DNA of 64,000 nt from Sphingomonas sp. UBA978. Lineage in GTDB: Bacteria; Pseudomonadota; Alphaproteobacteria; Sphingomonadales; Sphingomonadaceae. Of this stretch, positions 43,939-52,771 are shown one piece after another. Position numbers and translations under genes: made by a program. The stretch lies in contig NZ_DBBS01000020.1 of NCBI RefSeq assembly GCF_002292295.1, positions 428,806-492,805 of the forward strand, written 5' to 3'. The notes below the pieces were generated by a model. That model saw only the letters and a program-made list of their open reading frames with translations, was not told where the DNA came from and searched no databases. Position 1 is the first letter of the stretch. The number at the start of each line of letters is the position of its first letter.

Positions 43939-45989
43939 TCCGCCGCCACCGCCAGCGCCGGGATCTCGCTCGCGCTCGGCCCGTCGAGACGCCGCGCGAT
44001 CAGGCAGGTGCGGATGCCGTAACCGATGATCGACACCACCACGCCCAGGAACAGCGCGCAGAGGGCCGCGTCGATCCGGTCGTTCATCACCACCCGGCCC
44101 ATTTCGCCGAGCGACTTCGCCGGCGCCAGCACCTCGCCCCGCGCCGCCGCCTCTGAAAAACGACTGGCGTGCGCGAGGAAGCCGACGCGCGGGTCGGTGG
44201 AGAACAGCTTCATGAGGCTGGCCATCACGGTGCACAGGACCAGCCACGATGCGGGCAGGATCGTCACCCAGGCATAACGTTCGCGCTTCATCCGGAACAG
44301 CACGACCGTCGCCAGCACCAGCGCGACCGCGGCGAGCATCTGGTTCGAGATGCCGAACAGCGGCCAGAGCGTGTTCACGCCCCCCAGCGGATCGGTGACG
44401 CCTTGATACAGGAAGAACCCCCAGGCCGCGACGCACAGCGCGGTGCCGACCAGCCCCGGCACCAACGAGGTCGCGTTGCGGAAGCCCGGCACCGCCAGCC
44501 CGATCAGGTCCTGCAGCATGAAGCGGCCCGCGCGCGTGCCGGCATCGACCGCGGTGAGGATGAACAAAGCCTCGAACAGGATCGCGAAATGATACCAGAA
44601 GGCCATCATCGCGCGCCCGCCGATCAGGTTGCTGAAGATATGCGCCATGCCGACGGCCAGCGTCGGCGCGCCGCCCGCGCGGCTGATGATCGTCGTTTCG
44701 CCGACATCCGTTGCCGTCGCCGCGATCGTATCGGCGGTGATCGGAAAGCCCATCGCGGTCACCGCCGCGGCGGCGCTGGCGGGGTCGGTGCCGACGATCG
44801 CCGCCGGGCTGTTCATCGCGAAATAGATGCCCGGATCGATGATCGACGCGCCGACCAGCGCCATGATCGCGACGAAGCTTTCCATCAGCATAGCGCCATA
44901 GCCGATGAAGCGGGCATCGCCCTCGCTCGCGATCAGCTTGGGCGTAGTGCCGCTGGCGATGAGCGCGTGGAAGCCCGACACCGCGCCGCAGGCGATGGTG
45001 ATGAACAGGAACGGGAACAGCGATCCCGACCAGACCGGGCCGCTGCCGTCGACGAAGCGGGTCAGCGCGGGCATCCGCATCGGCGGTGCGACGATGACGA
45101 TGCCGATCGCCAGCGCCGCGATCGCGCCGATCTTGAGGAAGGTCGACAGATAGTCGCGCGGCGCGAGCAGCAGCCATACGGGCAGCAGCGAGGCGATCGC
45201 GCCATAACCGATCAGGATCCAGCACAATTGCACCGGCGTGTAGGTGAACCACGGCGCCCATGTCGCCGACGCGGCGATATCCTGTCCGTAGACGATGGCG
45301 AGGATCAGCCCGACGAGGCCGAGCAGCGACACCTCGCCGATCCGCCCCGGCCTGATCCAGCGGGTGTAGGCGCCCATGAACAGCGCCAGCGGGATCGTCG
45401 CGGCGACGGTGAACATGCCCCACGGGCTGTCCGCCAGCGCCCGCACGACGATCAGCGAGAGCACCGCGAGGATGATGACCATAATCATGAACGCGCCGAA
45501 CAGCGCGATCGTCCCCGGCACCGCCCCCATCTCCATCCGGATCAGTTCGCCGAGCGAACGCCCGTCGCGGCGCATCGACAGGAACAGCACCATGAAGTCC
45601 TGCACCGCGCCGGCGAGCACGACGCCGGCGAGCAGCCACAGCATGCCGGGCAGATAGCCCATCTGCGCGGCGAGCACCGGTCCGACCAGCGGCCCCGCGC
45701 CGGCGATGGCGGCGAAATGGTGACCGAACAGCACGCGGCGGTCGGTCGGGACGAAGTCGAGCCCGTCGGGATGGCGCGCGGCGGGCGTGGGGCGGGCGGG
45801 ATCTATCCCGACCACGACCTTGGCGAGGTAGAGCGCATAGAAGCGGTAGGCGATCAGATAGACCGAAACCGCCGCGACGACGATCCAGATCGCGCTGATC
45901 GCCTCGCCCCGCGCGGTCGCGATCACGGCAAGCGCCCCCGCGCCGATCAGCGCGAGGACGATCCAGCCCAGCCTGCTTGCGATGGTCAT
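43935..45989 (-). CDS. cstA: carbon starvation protein CstA
   Basis: CstA/BtsT proteins are polytopic symporters that take up pyruvate or peptides during carbon limitation. The 684-residue protein has many helices, with the conserved LFGHHFAAIAGAGPLVGPVLAAQMGYLPG region and GAVQDFMVLFLSMRRDGRSLG. It is followed by ybdD with a 4-bp overlap and preceded after 73 bp by acs in the same direction, which fits scavenging of C2-C3 carbon. Confidence 0.95.
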   Translation of the reverse strand: MTIASRLGWIVLALIGAGALAVIATARGEAISAIWIVVAAVSVYLIAYRFYALYLAKVVVGIDPARPTPAARHPDGLDFVPTDRRVLFGHHFAAIAGAGPLVGPVLAAQMGYLPGMLWLLAGVVLAGAVQDFMVLFLSMRRDGRSLGELIRMEMGAVPGTIALFGAFMIMVIILAVLSLIVVRALADSPWGMFTVAATIPLALFMGAYTRWIRPGRIGEVSLLGLVGLILAIVYGQDIAASATWAPWFTYTPVQLCWILIGYGAIASLLPVWLLLAPRDYLSTFLKIGAIAALAIGIVIVAPPMRMPALTRFVDGSGPVWSGSLFPFLFITIACGAVSGFHALIASGTTPKLIASEGDARFIGYGAMLMESFVAIMALVGASIIDPGIYFAMNSPAAIVGTDPASAAAAVTAMGFPITADTIAATATDVGETTIISRAGGAPTLAVGMAHIFSNLIGGRAMMAFWYHFAILFEALFILTAVDAGTRAGRFMLQDLIGLAVPGFRNATSLVPGLVGTALCVAAWGFFLYQGVTDPLGGVNTLWPLFGISNQMLAAVALVLATVVLFRMKRERYAWVTILPASWLVLCTVMASLMKLFSTDPRVGFLAHASRFSEAAARGEVLAPAKSLGEMGRVVMNDRIDAALCALFLGVVVSIIGYGIRTCLIARRLDGPSASEIPALAVAAE

Positions 45990-46062
45990 GCGCGTGCGTC
46001 CCCCCGGAAGATACGCCGCGTGCCTAGCCGCTATGCGCCTCGTCCTTCAAGGGAGCGGACGC

Positions 46063-48000
46063 CTAGATCACCCGATTCGCGACCAGATCGTCGACCACCG
46101 CCGGATCGGCGAGCGTCGACGTATCGCCGAGACTGGCGACGTCGTTCTCGGCGATCTTGCGCAGGATGCGGCGCATGATCTTGCCCGATCGCGTCTTGGG
46201 CAGGCCCGGCGCGAACTGCAGCTTGTCGGGCGTGGCGATCGGACCGATCTCCTGCCGCACCCAGCCGACCAGCGCCTTGCGCAGATCGTCCGAACCGTCG
46301 CGACCCGCGTTGAGCGTCACATAGGCGTAGATGCCCTGGCCCTTGACGTCGTGGGACATGCCGACGACCGCGGCCTCCGCCACCGCCTCGTGCAGCACCA
46401 GCGCGCTTTCGACCTCGGCCGTGCCCATGCGATGGCCCGACACGTTGATGACGTCGTCGACCCGGCCGGTGATCCAGTAATAGCCGTCCGCGTCGCGGCG
46501 GCAGCCGTCGCCGGTAAAGTATTTTCCCTCATAGGTGGTGAAATAGGTCTGGAAGAACCGCTCCTCGTCGCCCCAGACGCCGCGCATCTGGCCAGGCCAG
46601 CTCTGCGTGATGCACAGATTGCCCTGCGCCGCGCCGACCAGCACGCTGCCCTGATCGTCGACCAGTTGCGGCGCGACGCCCGGCATCGGCTTCGATGCGG
46701 AACCCGGCTTCATCGGCACGGCGCCCGGCACGGGCGCGATCATGATGCCGCCCGTCTCGGTCTGCCACCACGCATCGACGATCGGTGCGCGCCCGCCGCC
46801 GACGACGTCGTGATACCAGCGCCACGCCTCCGGATTGATCGGTTCGCCGACCGAGCCCAGCAGCGTCAGCGACGACCGGTCGGTCCGGCGGACATACTCG
46901 TCGCCTTCCTTCATCAGCGCGCGCAGCGCGGTCGGGGCGGTGAACAGAATGTTGACCTTGTGCCGGTCGACGACCTGCCAGATCCGGCTGGCGTCGGGCG
47001 AGGTCGGCAGCCCTTCGAACATCACCGTCGTCGCGCCGTTCGAAAGCGGGCCGTAAAGGATATAGGTGTGCCCCGTGACCCAGCCGATATCGGCGGCGCA
47101 CCAGAAAATCTGGCCGGGTTTATAGTCGAACGCGGTCTTGAAGGTGAAATCCGCCCATAGCAGATAGCCCGCGGAGGTGTGCAGCACGCCCTTTGGCTTG
47201 CCCGTCGATCCGCTGGTGTAGAGGATGAACAGCGGGTCCTCCGCCGCCATCGGCTCGGCCGGGCAATCGGCGGCGACGCCCGCGGCGGCGTCATGATACC
47301 AGACGTCGCGCTCCCCCATCGGAACGTCGGCGCCGGTCGCCCTGACGACGATCACCTTTTCCAGCCCCGGCGCGCGCACCGCGGCCTCGTCGACGCACGC
47401 CTTCAGCTTGATCCGCTTGCCGCCGCGGCGGCCCTCGTCGGCGGTGACGACGATCTTCGACCCGCAATCCTCGATCCGGCCGGCGAGCGCGTCCGCAGAA
47501 AAGCCGCCGAACACCACCGAATGAACCGCACCGATCCGCGCGCAGGCGAGCGCCGCATAGGCCGCCTCGGGGATCATCGGCATGTAAAGGGTGACGCGGT
47601 CGCCCTTCACGACGCCCTGACCCTTCAGCACGTTGGCGAAGCGGCAGACCTCGGCATGCAATTCGCGATAGGTGATATGGCGCGCCTCCTCACCCGGTTC
47701 GTCCGGTTCCCAGATGATCGCGACGGTATCGCCATGCTTGGCGAGATGGCGGTCGAGGCAATTGGCGGCGACGTTGAGCGTGCCGTCCTCGAACCATTTG
47801 ATGTGGAAGTCGGCCTTGGCGAACGACCAGTCCCCGGCGATCGTCGGTTCCGTGATCCAGTCGAGCCGCTTGGTCGCCTGATCGAGCCAGAAGCCGCCCG
47901 GGTTGCTCGCCGCCGCCTCGTACAGCTCGACATAGCGCTTCGGATCGAGGCTGGCGTTGGTCCAGTCGCCGCTGATCGGATAGATTTCTGGATCGGTCAT
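46063..48000 (-). CDS. acs: acetyl-CoA synthetase
   Basis: Acs activates acetate to acetyl-CoA with ATP. From MTDPEIYPISG the protein is 645 residues, the usual length. It shows LFILYTSGSTGKPKGVLHTS (motif for AMP binding), DAWWQTETGG, and PKTRSGKIMRRILRK, whose Lys is the residue acetylated for control in this family. An alternative start six codons upstream exists. A strong terminator lies just upstream and separates it from the hydrolase gene. Confidence 0.96.
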   Translation of the reverse strand: MTDPEIYPISGDWTNASLDPKRYVELYEAAASNPGGFWLDQATKRLDWITEPTIAGDWSFAKADFHIKWFEDGTLNVAANCLDRHLAKHGDTVAIIWEPDEPGEEARHITYRELHAEVCRFANVLKGQGVVKGDRVTLYMPMIPEAAYAALACARIGAVHSVVFGGFSADALAGRIEDCGSKIVVTADEGRRGGKRIKLKACVDEAAVRAPGLEKVIVVRATGADVPMGERDVWYHDAAAGVAADCPAEPMAAEDPLFILYTSGSTGKPKGVLHTSAGYLLWADFTFKTAFDYKPGQIFWCAADIGWVTGHTYILYGPLSNGATTVMFEGLPTSPDASRIWQVVDRHKVNILFTAPTALRALMKEGDEYVRRTDRSSLTLLGSVGEPINPEAWRWYHDVVGGGRAPIVDAWWQTETGGIMIAPVPGAVPMKPGSASKPMPGVAPQLVDDQGSVLVGAAQGNLCITQSWPGQMRGVWGDEERFFQTYFTTYEGKYFTGDGCRRDADGYYWITGRVDDVINVSGHRMGTAEVESALVLHEAVAEAAVVGMSHDVKGQGIYAYVTLNAGRDGSDDLRKALVGWVRQEIGPIATPDKLQFAPGLPKTRSGKIMRRILRKIAENDVASLGDTSTLADPAVVDDLVANRVI

Positions 48001-48016
48001 CACGCATCCTCGACTC

Positions 48017-48047
48017 AAAACCGCGGGCGCTCTGGCGGCACCCGCGG
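48017..48047 (-). terminator. intrinsic terminator of the alpha/beta hydrolase gene
   Basis: On the minus strand a 10-bp stem (48038-48047 with 48021-48030, one G-T pair, 7-base loop) is followed by TTTT. It lies 44 bp after the hydrolase stop and about 17 bp before the acs start, so acs must have its own promoter or rely on readthrough. Confidence 0.7.
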
Positions 48048-48090
48048 GTCTGACTAATCACGCGGCGGCCAAGATGCCAGCCGCCTTTCC

Positions 48091-48918
48091 CTATCGTCCG
48101 AGGAAGGTGAGCAGGTCGCTGGTCAGCCGGTCGCCATGGGTGGCGAACAGGCCGTGCGGCGCGCCGTCATATTCGACCAGCTGGCTGTTCGCGATGCCCA
48201 CCGACGCCGCGCGCCCGGCAGCATCGATCGGCACCGTCGCGTCGTCGGTGCCGTGGATGATGAGCGTCGGCACCGAAAAGGCGCCGAGATCGGGCCGGAA
48301 ATCGGTGTGGCCGAACGCCTGCGCGCAGGCGAGCGTCGGCTTCAGCCCCGCCTGCATCGCGGTCGTCGTCGCCCAGTCGAGCACGTCGTCGCTGACCGGA
48401 TGGCTGATGACGCCGACACCGAAGAACTGCTTGAAGAAGGTATCGCGGAAGAAATGCGCGCGATCCTTCTGAATCGATTCCCCGATCCCGGCCAGCGTCT
48501 CTTCGGGCGTGCCGTAGGGATTGTCCTCGGTCTTCAGCATGTACGGCACCACCGAGGCGACCAGCCCGGCGGCGACCACGCCCTTGCCGCCGTGGCGGCT
48601 CATGTAGCGCGCGACCTCACCGCCGCCCATCGAGAAGCCGACGATCGCCGCGTCGCTGTCCGCACCGGTCGCCGCCATGACATCGGCGAGGTCGTCGGCG
48701 AGCGTGTCATAATCATAGCCGCTCCACGGCTGGCCCGACCGCCCGAAGCCGCGCCGGTCATAGGCGATGGCACGGAAGCCCGCATCGGCCAGCGCCATCA
48801 TCTGCGGGTCCCAGCTGTCGGCGGAGAGCGGCCAGCCGTGCAGCAGGATCACCGGGCGCCCCGACCCCCAGTCCTTGACGTACAGGTCGGTGCCGTCGCG
48901 GGTTTTGACATAAGGCAT
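48091..48918 (-). CDS. alpha/beta hydrolase, non-heme chloroperoxidase-like
   Basis: This 275-residue protein starts MPYVKTRDGTDLYVKDWGSGRP and has the hydrolase fold: oxyanion region LLHGWPLSADSW, nucleophile elbow GFSMGGGE with Ser96, acid HGTDDATVP and catalytic His in DGAPHGLF. It is most like the cofactor-free haloperoxidase/esterase group (non-heme chloroperoxidase). The natural substrate cannot be told. It has its own terminator. Confidence 0.9.
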   Translation of the reverse strand: MPYVKTRDGTDLYVKDWGSGRPVILLHGWPLSADSWDPQMMALADAGFRAIAYDRRGFGRSGQPWSGYDYDTLADDLADVMAATGADSDAAIVGFSMGGGEVARYMSRHGGKGVVAAGLVASVVPYMLKTEDNPYGTPEETLAGIGESIQKDRAHFFRDTFFKQFFGVGVISHPVSDDVLDWATTTAMQAGLKPTLACAQAFGHTDFRPDLGAFSVPTLIIHGTDDATVPIDAAGRAASVGIANSQLVEYDGAPHGLFATHGDRLTSDLLTFLGR

Positions 48919-49067
48919 GATGGTAAGTCCTTGCAGGCGTTTGCCTTGCGTCAACGATGACGGCGGACGGCCGTTCCTTGCCGGGTCGCATGGGGGCTCG
49001 GGGCGGGGTGGCATTCCGGCGGCGCGGCTGCCAGCATCGGCGGCAAGATCGAATCGAGGAGTAGGAC

Positions 49068-50813
49068 ATGCGTATCATCCTGACGGCGTCGCTGCTGGCC
49101 ATGGCCGCGGCAGGCTGTTCGCCAAGCAAGCCGGCCGCATCGAACGAGGCCGCGCCGGCCGCCGCCGCCACCCCGGCCCGGCCGAGCAACTGGGCGCAGT
49201 TCCGCGATGGCTTCGTCGAGGGCTGGTTCAAGCTCGACCCCGCCAATGCCGTCTATCAGGGCCGCCACGACTTCGACGGGCAATTGCCGGACTGGAGCGC
49301 GGCGGGGCTGAAGCGTCAGTCGGAATTCCTGCATCAGGCGATCGACCGCGCCCGCGCGTTCGGCGACGCCGACCTCAAGCCCGACGAGCGGTTCGAGCGC
49401 GATTACCTGATCCGCGTCGCCGAGGGGAAATTGTTCTGGCTCGACGATGCCGACCAGCCGCACGGCAATCCCGCTTATTACGTCGGCGGCGGGCTCGATC
49501 CCAACGTCTATATCGCCCGGCCTTATGCCGACGCGCCGACCCGGATGAAGGCGCTGATCGCCTTCCTGCAACGCGTGCCGGCGGCGGCGGGGAACATCCG
49601 CGCCAATCTGAAGACGCCGATGCCGCGGTCGTACGTCGATTACGGCGTGGCGGGCTTCAACGGCTTCGCCGATTATTACGTCGGCGATGCGAAGAAGGCG
49701 TTCGCGGGCGTCGCCGATCCGGCGCTGCAGGACCAGTTGACGCAGGCCGCCACCGCGGCGAGCGGCGCGATGCGCGACCTCGGTACATGGCTGGCGAGCC
49801 AGCGGGCGACCGCCACCGGCGACTTCGCGCTCGGCGCGGACCGCTTCCAGCGGATGGTGCGCGCGACCGAGGGCGTCGACACTTCGCTCGATGCGCTCGA
49901 GGCCGCGGGCCGCGCCGACCTGAAGCGCAATCAGGACGCGCTCGCGGCGGCGTGCAAGCTGTTCGCCAAGGGCAAGACGATCCCCGAATGCATCGACAAA
50001 ATGAACGCGAACAAGGCCGCCGACGGCCCGGTCGCCGAGGCACGCCGCCAGATCCCGACGCTGCGCGCGTTCGTGGTGAAGAACGACCTCGTCTCGATCC
50101 CCGGCACCGAAGAGGCGAAGGTCGAGGAAAGCCCGCCCTACAACCGGCAGAATTCCGCCTATATCGATCCTGCCGGGCCGTATGAGACGAACATCCCGTC
50201 GGTCTATTACATCTCGCCGTCCGACCCGTCGTGGGACCAGAAGACGCGCGATGCCTTCGTGCCCGGCAAGAAGGATCTGCTGTTCACCTCGATCCACGAG
50301 GTGATGCCGGGGCATTTCCTCCAGTTCCTGCACGCCAACCGGTCGAAATCGATGTTCGGCCGGATCTTCGTCGGCTACGCCTTCGCCGAGGGCTGGGCGC
50401 ATTATGCCGAGGAGATGATGTGGGAGGCGGGGCTCAACAAGGGCGATGCCGAGACGCATATCGGCCAGATCAGCAACGCCCTGTTGCGCGACTGCCGGTT
50501 CCTGTCGGCGATCGGCCTGCATGCGCGGGGGATGACGCAGGAGCAGAGCCTGCAGATGTTCCGCGAGCAATGCTATCAGGATGAGGGCAATTCGCGCCAG
50601 CAGGCGGCACGGGGCACCTACGACCCCGCCTATCTCAATTATACGCTCGGCAAGCTGATGATCCGCAAGCTGCGCGACGACTGGACCGCCTCCCGCGGCG
50701 GACGCAAGGCGTGGAAGGCGTTCCACGACCAGTTCCTGAGCTACGGCGGCCCCGCCATCCCGCTGGTCCGCCAGCAGATGATGGGCGAACCCGAAGCGAA
50801 GGCGGTGTTCTAG
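49068..50813 (+). CDS. DUF885 lipoprotein, putative metallopeptidase
   Basis: This 581-residue protein has a lipoprotein signal with the modified Cys17 (LAMAAAGCSPS) and an Ala/Pro-rich linker. The DUF885 domain covers the rest. Residues 410-416, HEVMPGH, form an HExxPGH zinc-like motif with FAEGWAHYAEEMMWEAG following, as in the M32-like zinc enzymes this family is compared with; that it is a peptidase is inferred. The start has a GAGGAG site. Its C-terminal coding part is partly duplicated further downstream. Confidence 0.88.
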   Translation: MRIILTASLLAMAAAGCSPSKPAASNEAAPAAAATPARPSNWAQFRDGFVEGWFKLDPANAVYQGRHDFDGQLPDWSAAGLKRQSEFLHQAIDRARAFGDADLKPDERFERDYLIRVAEGKLFWLDDADQPHGNPAYYVGGGLDPNVYIARPYADAPTRMKALIAFLQRVPAAAGNIRANLKTPMPRSYVDYGVAGFNGFADYYVGDAKKAFAGVADPALQDQLTQAATAASGAMRDLGTWLASQRATATGDFALGADRFQRMVRATEGVDTSLDALEAAGRADLKRNQDALAAACKLFAKGKTIPECIDKMNANKAADGPVAEARRQIPTLRAFVVKNDLVSIPGTEEAKVEESPPYNRQNSAYIDPAGPYETNIPSVYYISPSDPSWDQKTRDAFVPGKKDLLFTSIHEVMPGHFLQFLHANRSKSMFGRIFVGYAFAEGWAHYAEEMMWEAGLNKGDAETHIGQISNALLRDCRFLSAIGLHARGMTQEQSLQMFREQCYQDEGNSRQQAARGTYDPAYLNYTLGKLMIRKLRDDWTASRGGRKAWKAFHDQFLSYGGPAIPLVRQQMMGEPEAKAVF

Positions 50814-50823
50814 AAGCAGGACG

Positions 50824-50961
50824 TTCACGCGGAGACGCGGAGGTGTTTTGCGTGCGGCAGCGTTATCCTGCCGATGCGAAGGTCCGGTATGCGGCGCGAT
50901 CGAAAGATGAGCGCCGCTGCCCCGGACGAGACACCTCCGCGTCTCCGCGTCTCCGCGTGAA
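50824..50961. repeat. palindromic intergenic repeat, copy 2
   Basis: The left end TTCACGCGGAGACGCGGAG pairs with a right end made of CTCCGCGT units that finishes CGCGTGAA. The interior matches copy 3 well (GTGCGGCAGCGTTATCCTGCC). It follows the DUF885 stop by 10 bp. Confidence 0.8.
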
Positions 50962-50972
50962 CCCCCTTCTTC

Positions 50973-51005
50973 CTACCTCGAAACCTGCATCCCCGGCCGT
51001 TCGTC
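50973..51005 (-). pseudogene. remnant of the MFS gene 3' end
   Basis: Read on the minus strand, these bases give ERPGMQVSR and a stop, against DEQPGTQVSR and stop at the true MFS C-terminus (51289). The fragment has no upstream coding part, so it is a leftover from the tandem duplication. Confidence 0.75.
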
Positions 51006-51021
51006 TTACAACGTCTCGCCG

Positions 51022-51126
51022 AAGGCATTCGACGACCAGTTTCGGCAGTTCCAGAGCTAGGGCGGCCCCGCGATCCCGCTGGTCCGCCAGCAGATGACAG
51101 GCGGGTCCAAGGCGAAGGCGGTGTTC
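51022..51126 (+). pseudogene. remnant of the DUF885 gene 3' end
   Basis: The frame reads KAFDDQFRQFQS, a TAG, then GGPAIPLVRQQMTGGSKAKAVF, against KAFHDQFLSYGGPAIPLVRQ and the rest of the true C-terminus. The TAG at 51058-51060 replaces the Tyr codon, and the true stop has become TTG. The fragment has no start or N-terminal part. Confidence 0.85.
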
Positions 51127-51140
51127 TTGAGGGCTGATTG

Positions 51141-51277
51141 TTCACGCGGAGACGCGGAGACGCGGAGGTGTTTCGCGTGCGGCAGCGTTATCCTGCCGAC
51201 ACCAAGGCCCGGTATGCGACGTGATCGGAAGATGAGGGCCGCTGCCGCGGACGAGACACCTCCGCGTCTCCGCGTGC
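51141..51277. repeat. palindromic intergenic repeat, copy 3
   Basis: It carries the same left end TTCACGCGGAGACGCGGAG with one extra GACGCGGA unit and a matching right end CCTCCGCGTCTCCGCGT. It lies just after the MFS gene's 3' end, counting from that gene's strand. Confidence 0.8.
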
Positions 51278-51288
51278 CCCCCTCCTTC

Positions 51289-52704
51289 CTACCGCGAAAC
51301 CTGCGTCCCCGGCTGTTCGTCCTCCGCCTCGTCGCTGCGCGGATTGCGGATCGACGGGCGCAGCCGCGCGAGGCTGCACAGGCCGGCCACCAGCGCGAGG
51401 GCCGCTGCGACGAGCGGCGGCGTCGCGCCGCCACCGACGCCAATCGCCAGCAGCGCCGCGACCAGCGTCGCGCCCGTCGTCTGCCCGACCAGCCGCACCG
51501 TACCGACCAGACCGCCCGCGGCGGCGGCACGCTCGCGCGGGGCCGAGCCGATGATGAGGCGGGCGTTGGGCGGCAGGAACAGGCCGAACCCCGACCCGCA
51601 CAGCGCCATCCGCCACGCGATATCGATATAGGCCGCCTCCGCCGGCAGCGTCGCGATCAGCAGCAGCGCGACGATCGACACCGCCATGCCGATCCCGCCG
51701 AGCAGCCCCGCCGGCACCCGGTCCGACAGCCAGCCCGCCAGCGGCGCGACGATCATGTTGGTCAGCGGCCATGGCGCGATCGCCGCGCCCACCTCGGCTG
51801 CGGAAAAGCCGAAGCCATGTTGCAGGCGGAACGGCGTCGACAGCAGCAGCGTCATCGATGCGGTAAAGGCGGTATAGGCGCCGACCGCCGACAGCGCGAT
51901 CACCGGTCTGGCGAGCAGGTCGATCGGCAGGATCGGCTTCGCCTCATGCCGCTCGCGCCGGATGAAGAACCAGCCGATGCCGGCACCGACCGAGACGATC
52001 GCCGCCGACACCACCGGGCTGTCGCCGTGCACCGCGCTTTCCGCGCCCGATATGACGAGGCCGATCATGCTCGCGCACAGCACCGCGCCGAACACGTCGA
52101 ACGGTTCGTCGCGCGGCTCCGGCGCAGGCAGGGCGCGGCCGAGGATCAGGCTCAGGATCGCGAACGGCACCGCGCTCGCGAACACCCACGGCCATGGCGC
52201 GATGCCGAGCACGAGGCCGCCGATGGTCGGCGCGGCGGCGGCGGAACTCGACACCACGACCGAGTTGATCCCGAGCCCGCGGCCGAGCTGCCTCGACGGA
52301 TAGATCGACCGGATCAGCGCCGACGACACGCTCAGCGCCGCCGCCGCGCCCAGCGCCTGCGCGGCGCGGACGACGAGCAGGAACGGCAGGCTCTTGGCGA
52401 AGAAGCACAGCAGCGTCGCGACGGTGAACACCGCCTGCCCGAACTGGTAGGTGCGCTTGAGGCCGAATTTGTCGCCGAGCCCCGCGAACGGCAGGATCAT
52501 CATCGCGAGGATCAGCTGATAGACGGTCACCACCGCCACCACCGCGCTGTTGCCGACGTGAAGGTCGCGCGCGATCGTCGGCAGCGCCACCGTCGCGATA
52601 CCGCCGTCGATGATGACCAGCGCGGTGCCGGCGGAAATTGCGCCGATCGCGACATAGCGGCGGGGCAGGGGCAGGCCGTCGGCCGGGGCGATGCGTTCCG
52701 TCAT
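51289..52704 (-). CDS. MFS transporter, DHA2-like
   Basis: From MTERIAPADG this is 471 residues (a start four codons earlier at 52716 is also possible). About fourteen hydrophobic helices are present, with SAGTALVIIDGGIATVALPTIA in helix 1, GDKFGLKRTYQFGQAVF as motif A, and LVVRAAQALGAAAALSVSSAL. It is a drug-efflux type in overall look; the substrate is unknown. It diverges from the S9 peptidase with about 67 bp between starts and converges with the DUF885 gene. Confidence 0.87.
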   Translation of the reverse strand: MTERIAPADGLPLPRRYVAIGAISAGTALVIIDGGIATVALPTIARDLHVGNSAVVAVVTVYQLILAMMILPFAGLGDKFGLKRTYQFGQAVFTVATLLCFFAKSLPFLLVVRAAQALGAAAALSVSSALIRSIYPSRQLGRGLGINSVVVSSSAAAAPTIGGLVLGIAPWPWVFASAVPFAILSLILGRALPAPEPRDEPFDVFGAVLCASMIGLVISGAESAVHGDSPVVSAAIVSVGAGIGWFFIRRERHEAKPILPIDLLARPVIALSAVGAYTAFTASMTLLLSTPFRLQHGFGFSAAEVGAAIAPWPLTNMIVAPLAGWLSDRVPAGLLGGIGMAVSIVALLLIATLPAEAAYIDIAWRMALCGSGFGLFLPPNARLIIGSAPRERAAAAGGLVGTVRLVGQTTGATLVAALLAIGVGGGATPPLVAAALALVAGLCSLARLRPSIRNPRSDEAEDEQPGTQVSR

Positions 52705-52771
52705 GACCGCATGCATTGCGCCGCGACGCTTTGGCCGGCAAGACCGGCGCATCAAGGGAGATGCACCACCG

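Larger units (their letters stand above)
50715..51321. repeat. diverged tandem duplication, unit about 316 bp
   Basis: Sequence from about 50715 to 51005 recurs at about 51022 to 51321 with a fixed offset of 316 bp over most of its length. Each unit holds the 3' end of the DUF885 gene, one palindromic repeat and the 3' end of the MFS gene. In the first unit only the DUF885 end is functional and in the second only the MFS end. The copies differ by many substitutions and a 9-bp insertion, so the event is old. Confidence 0.85.
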
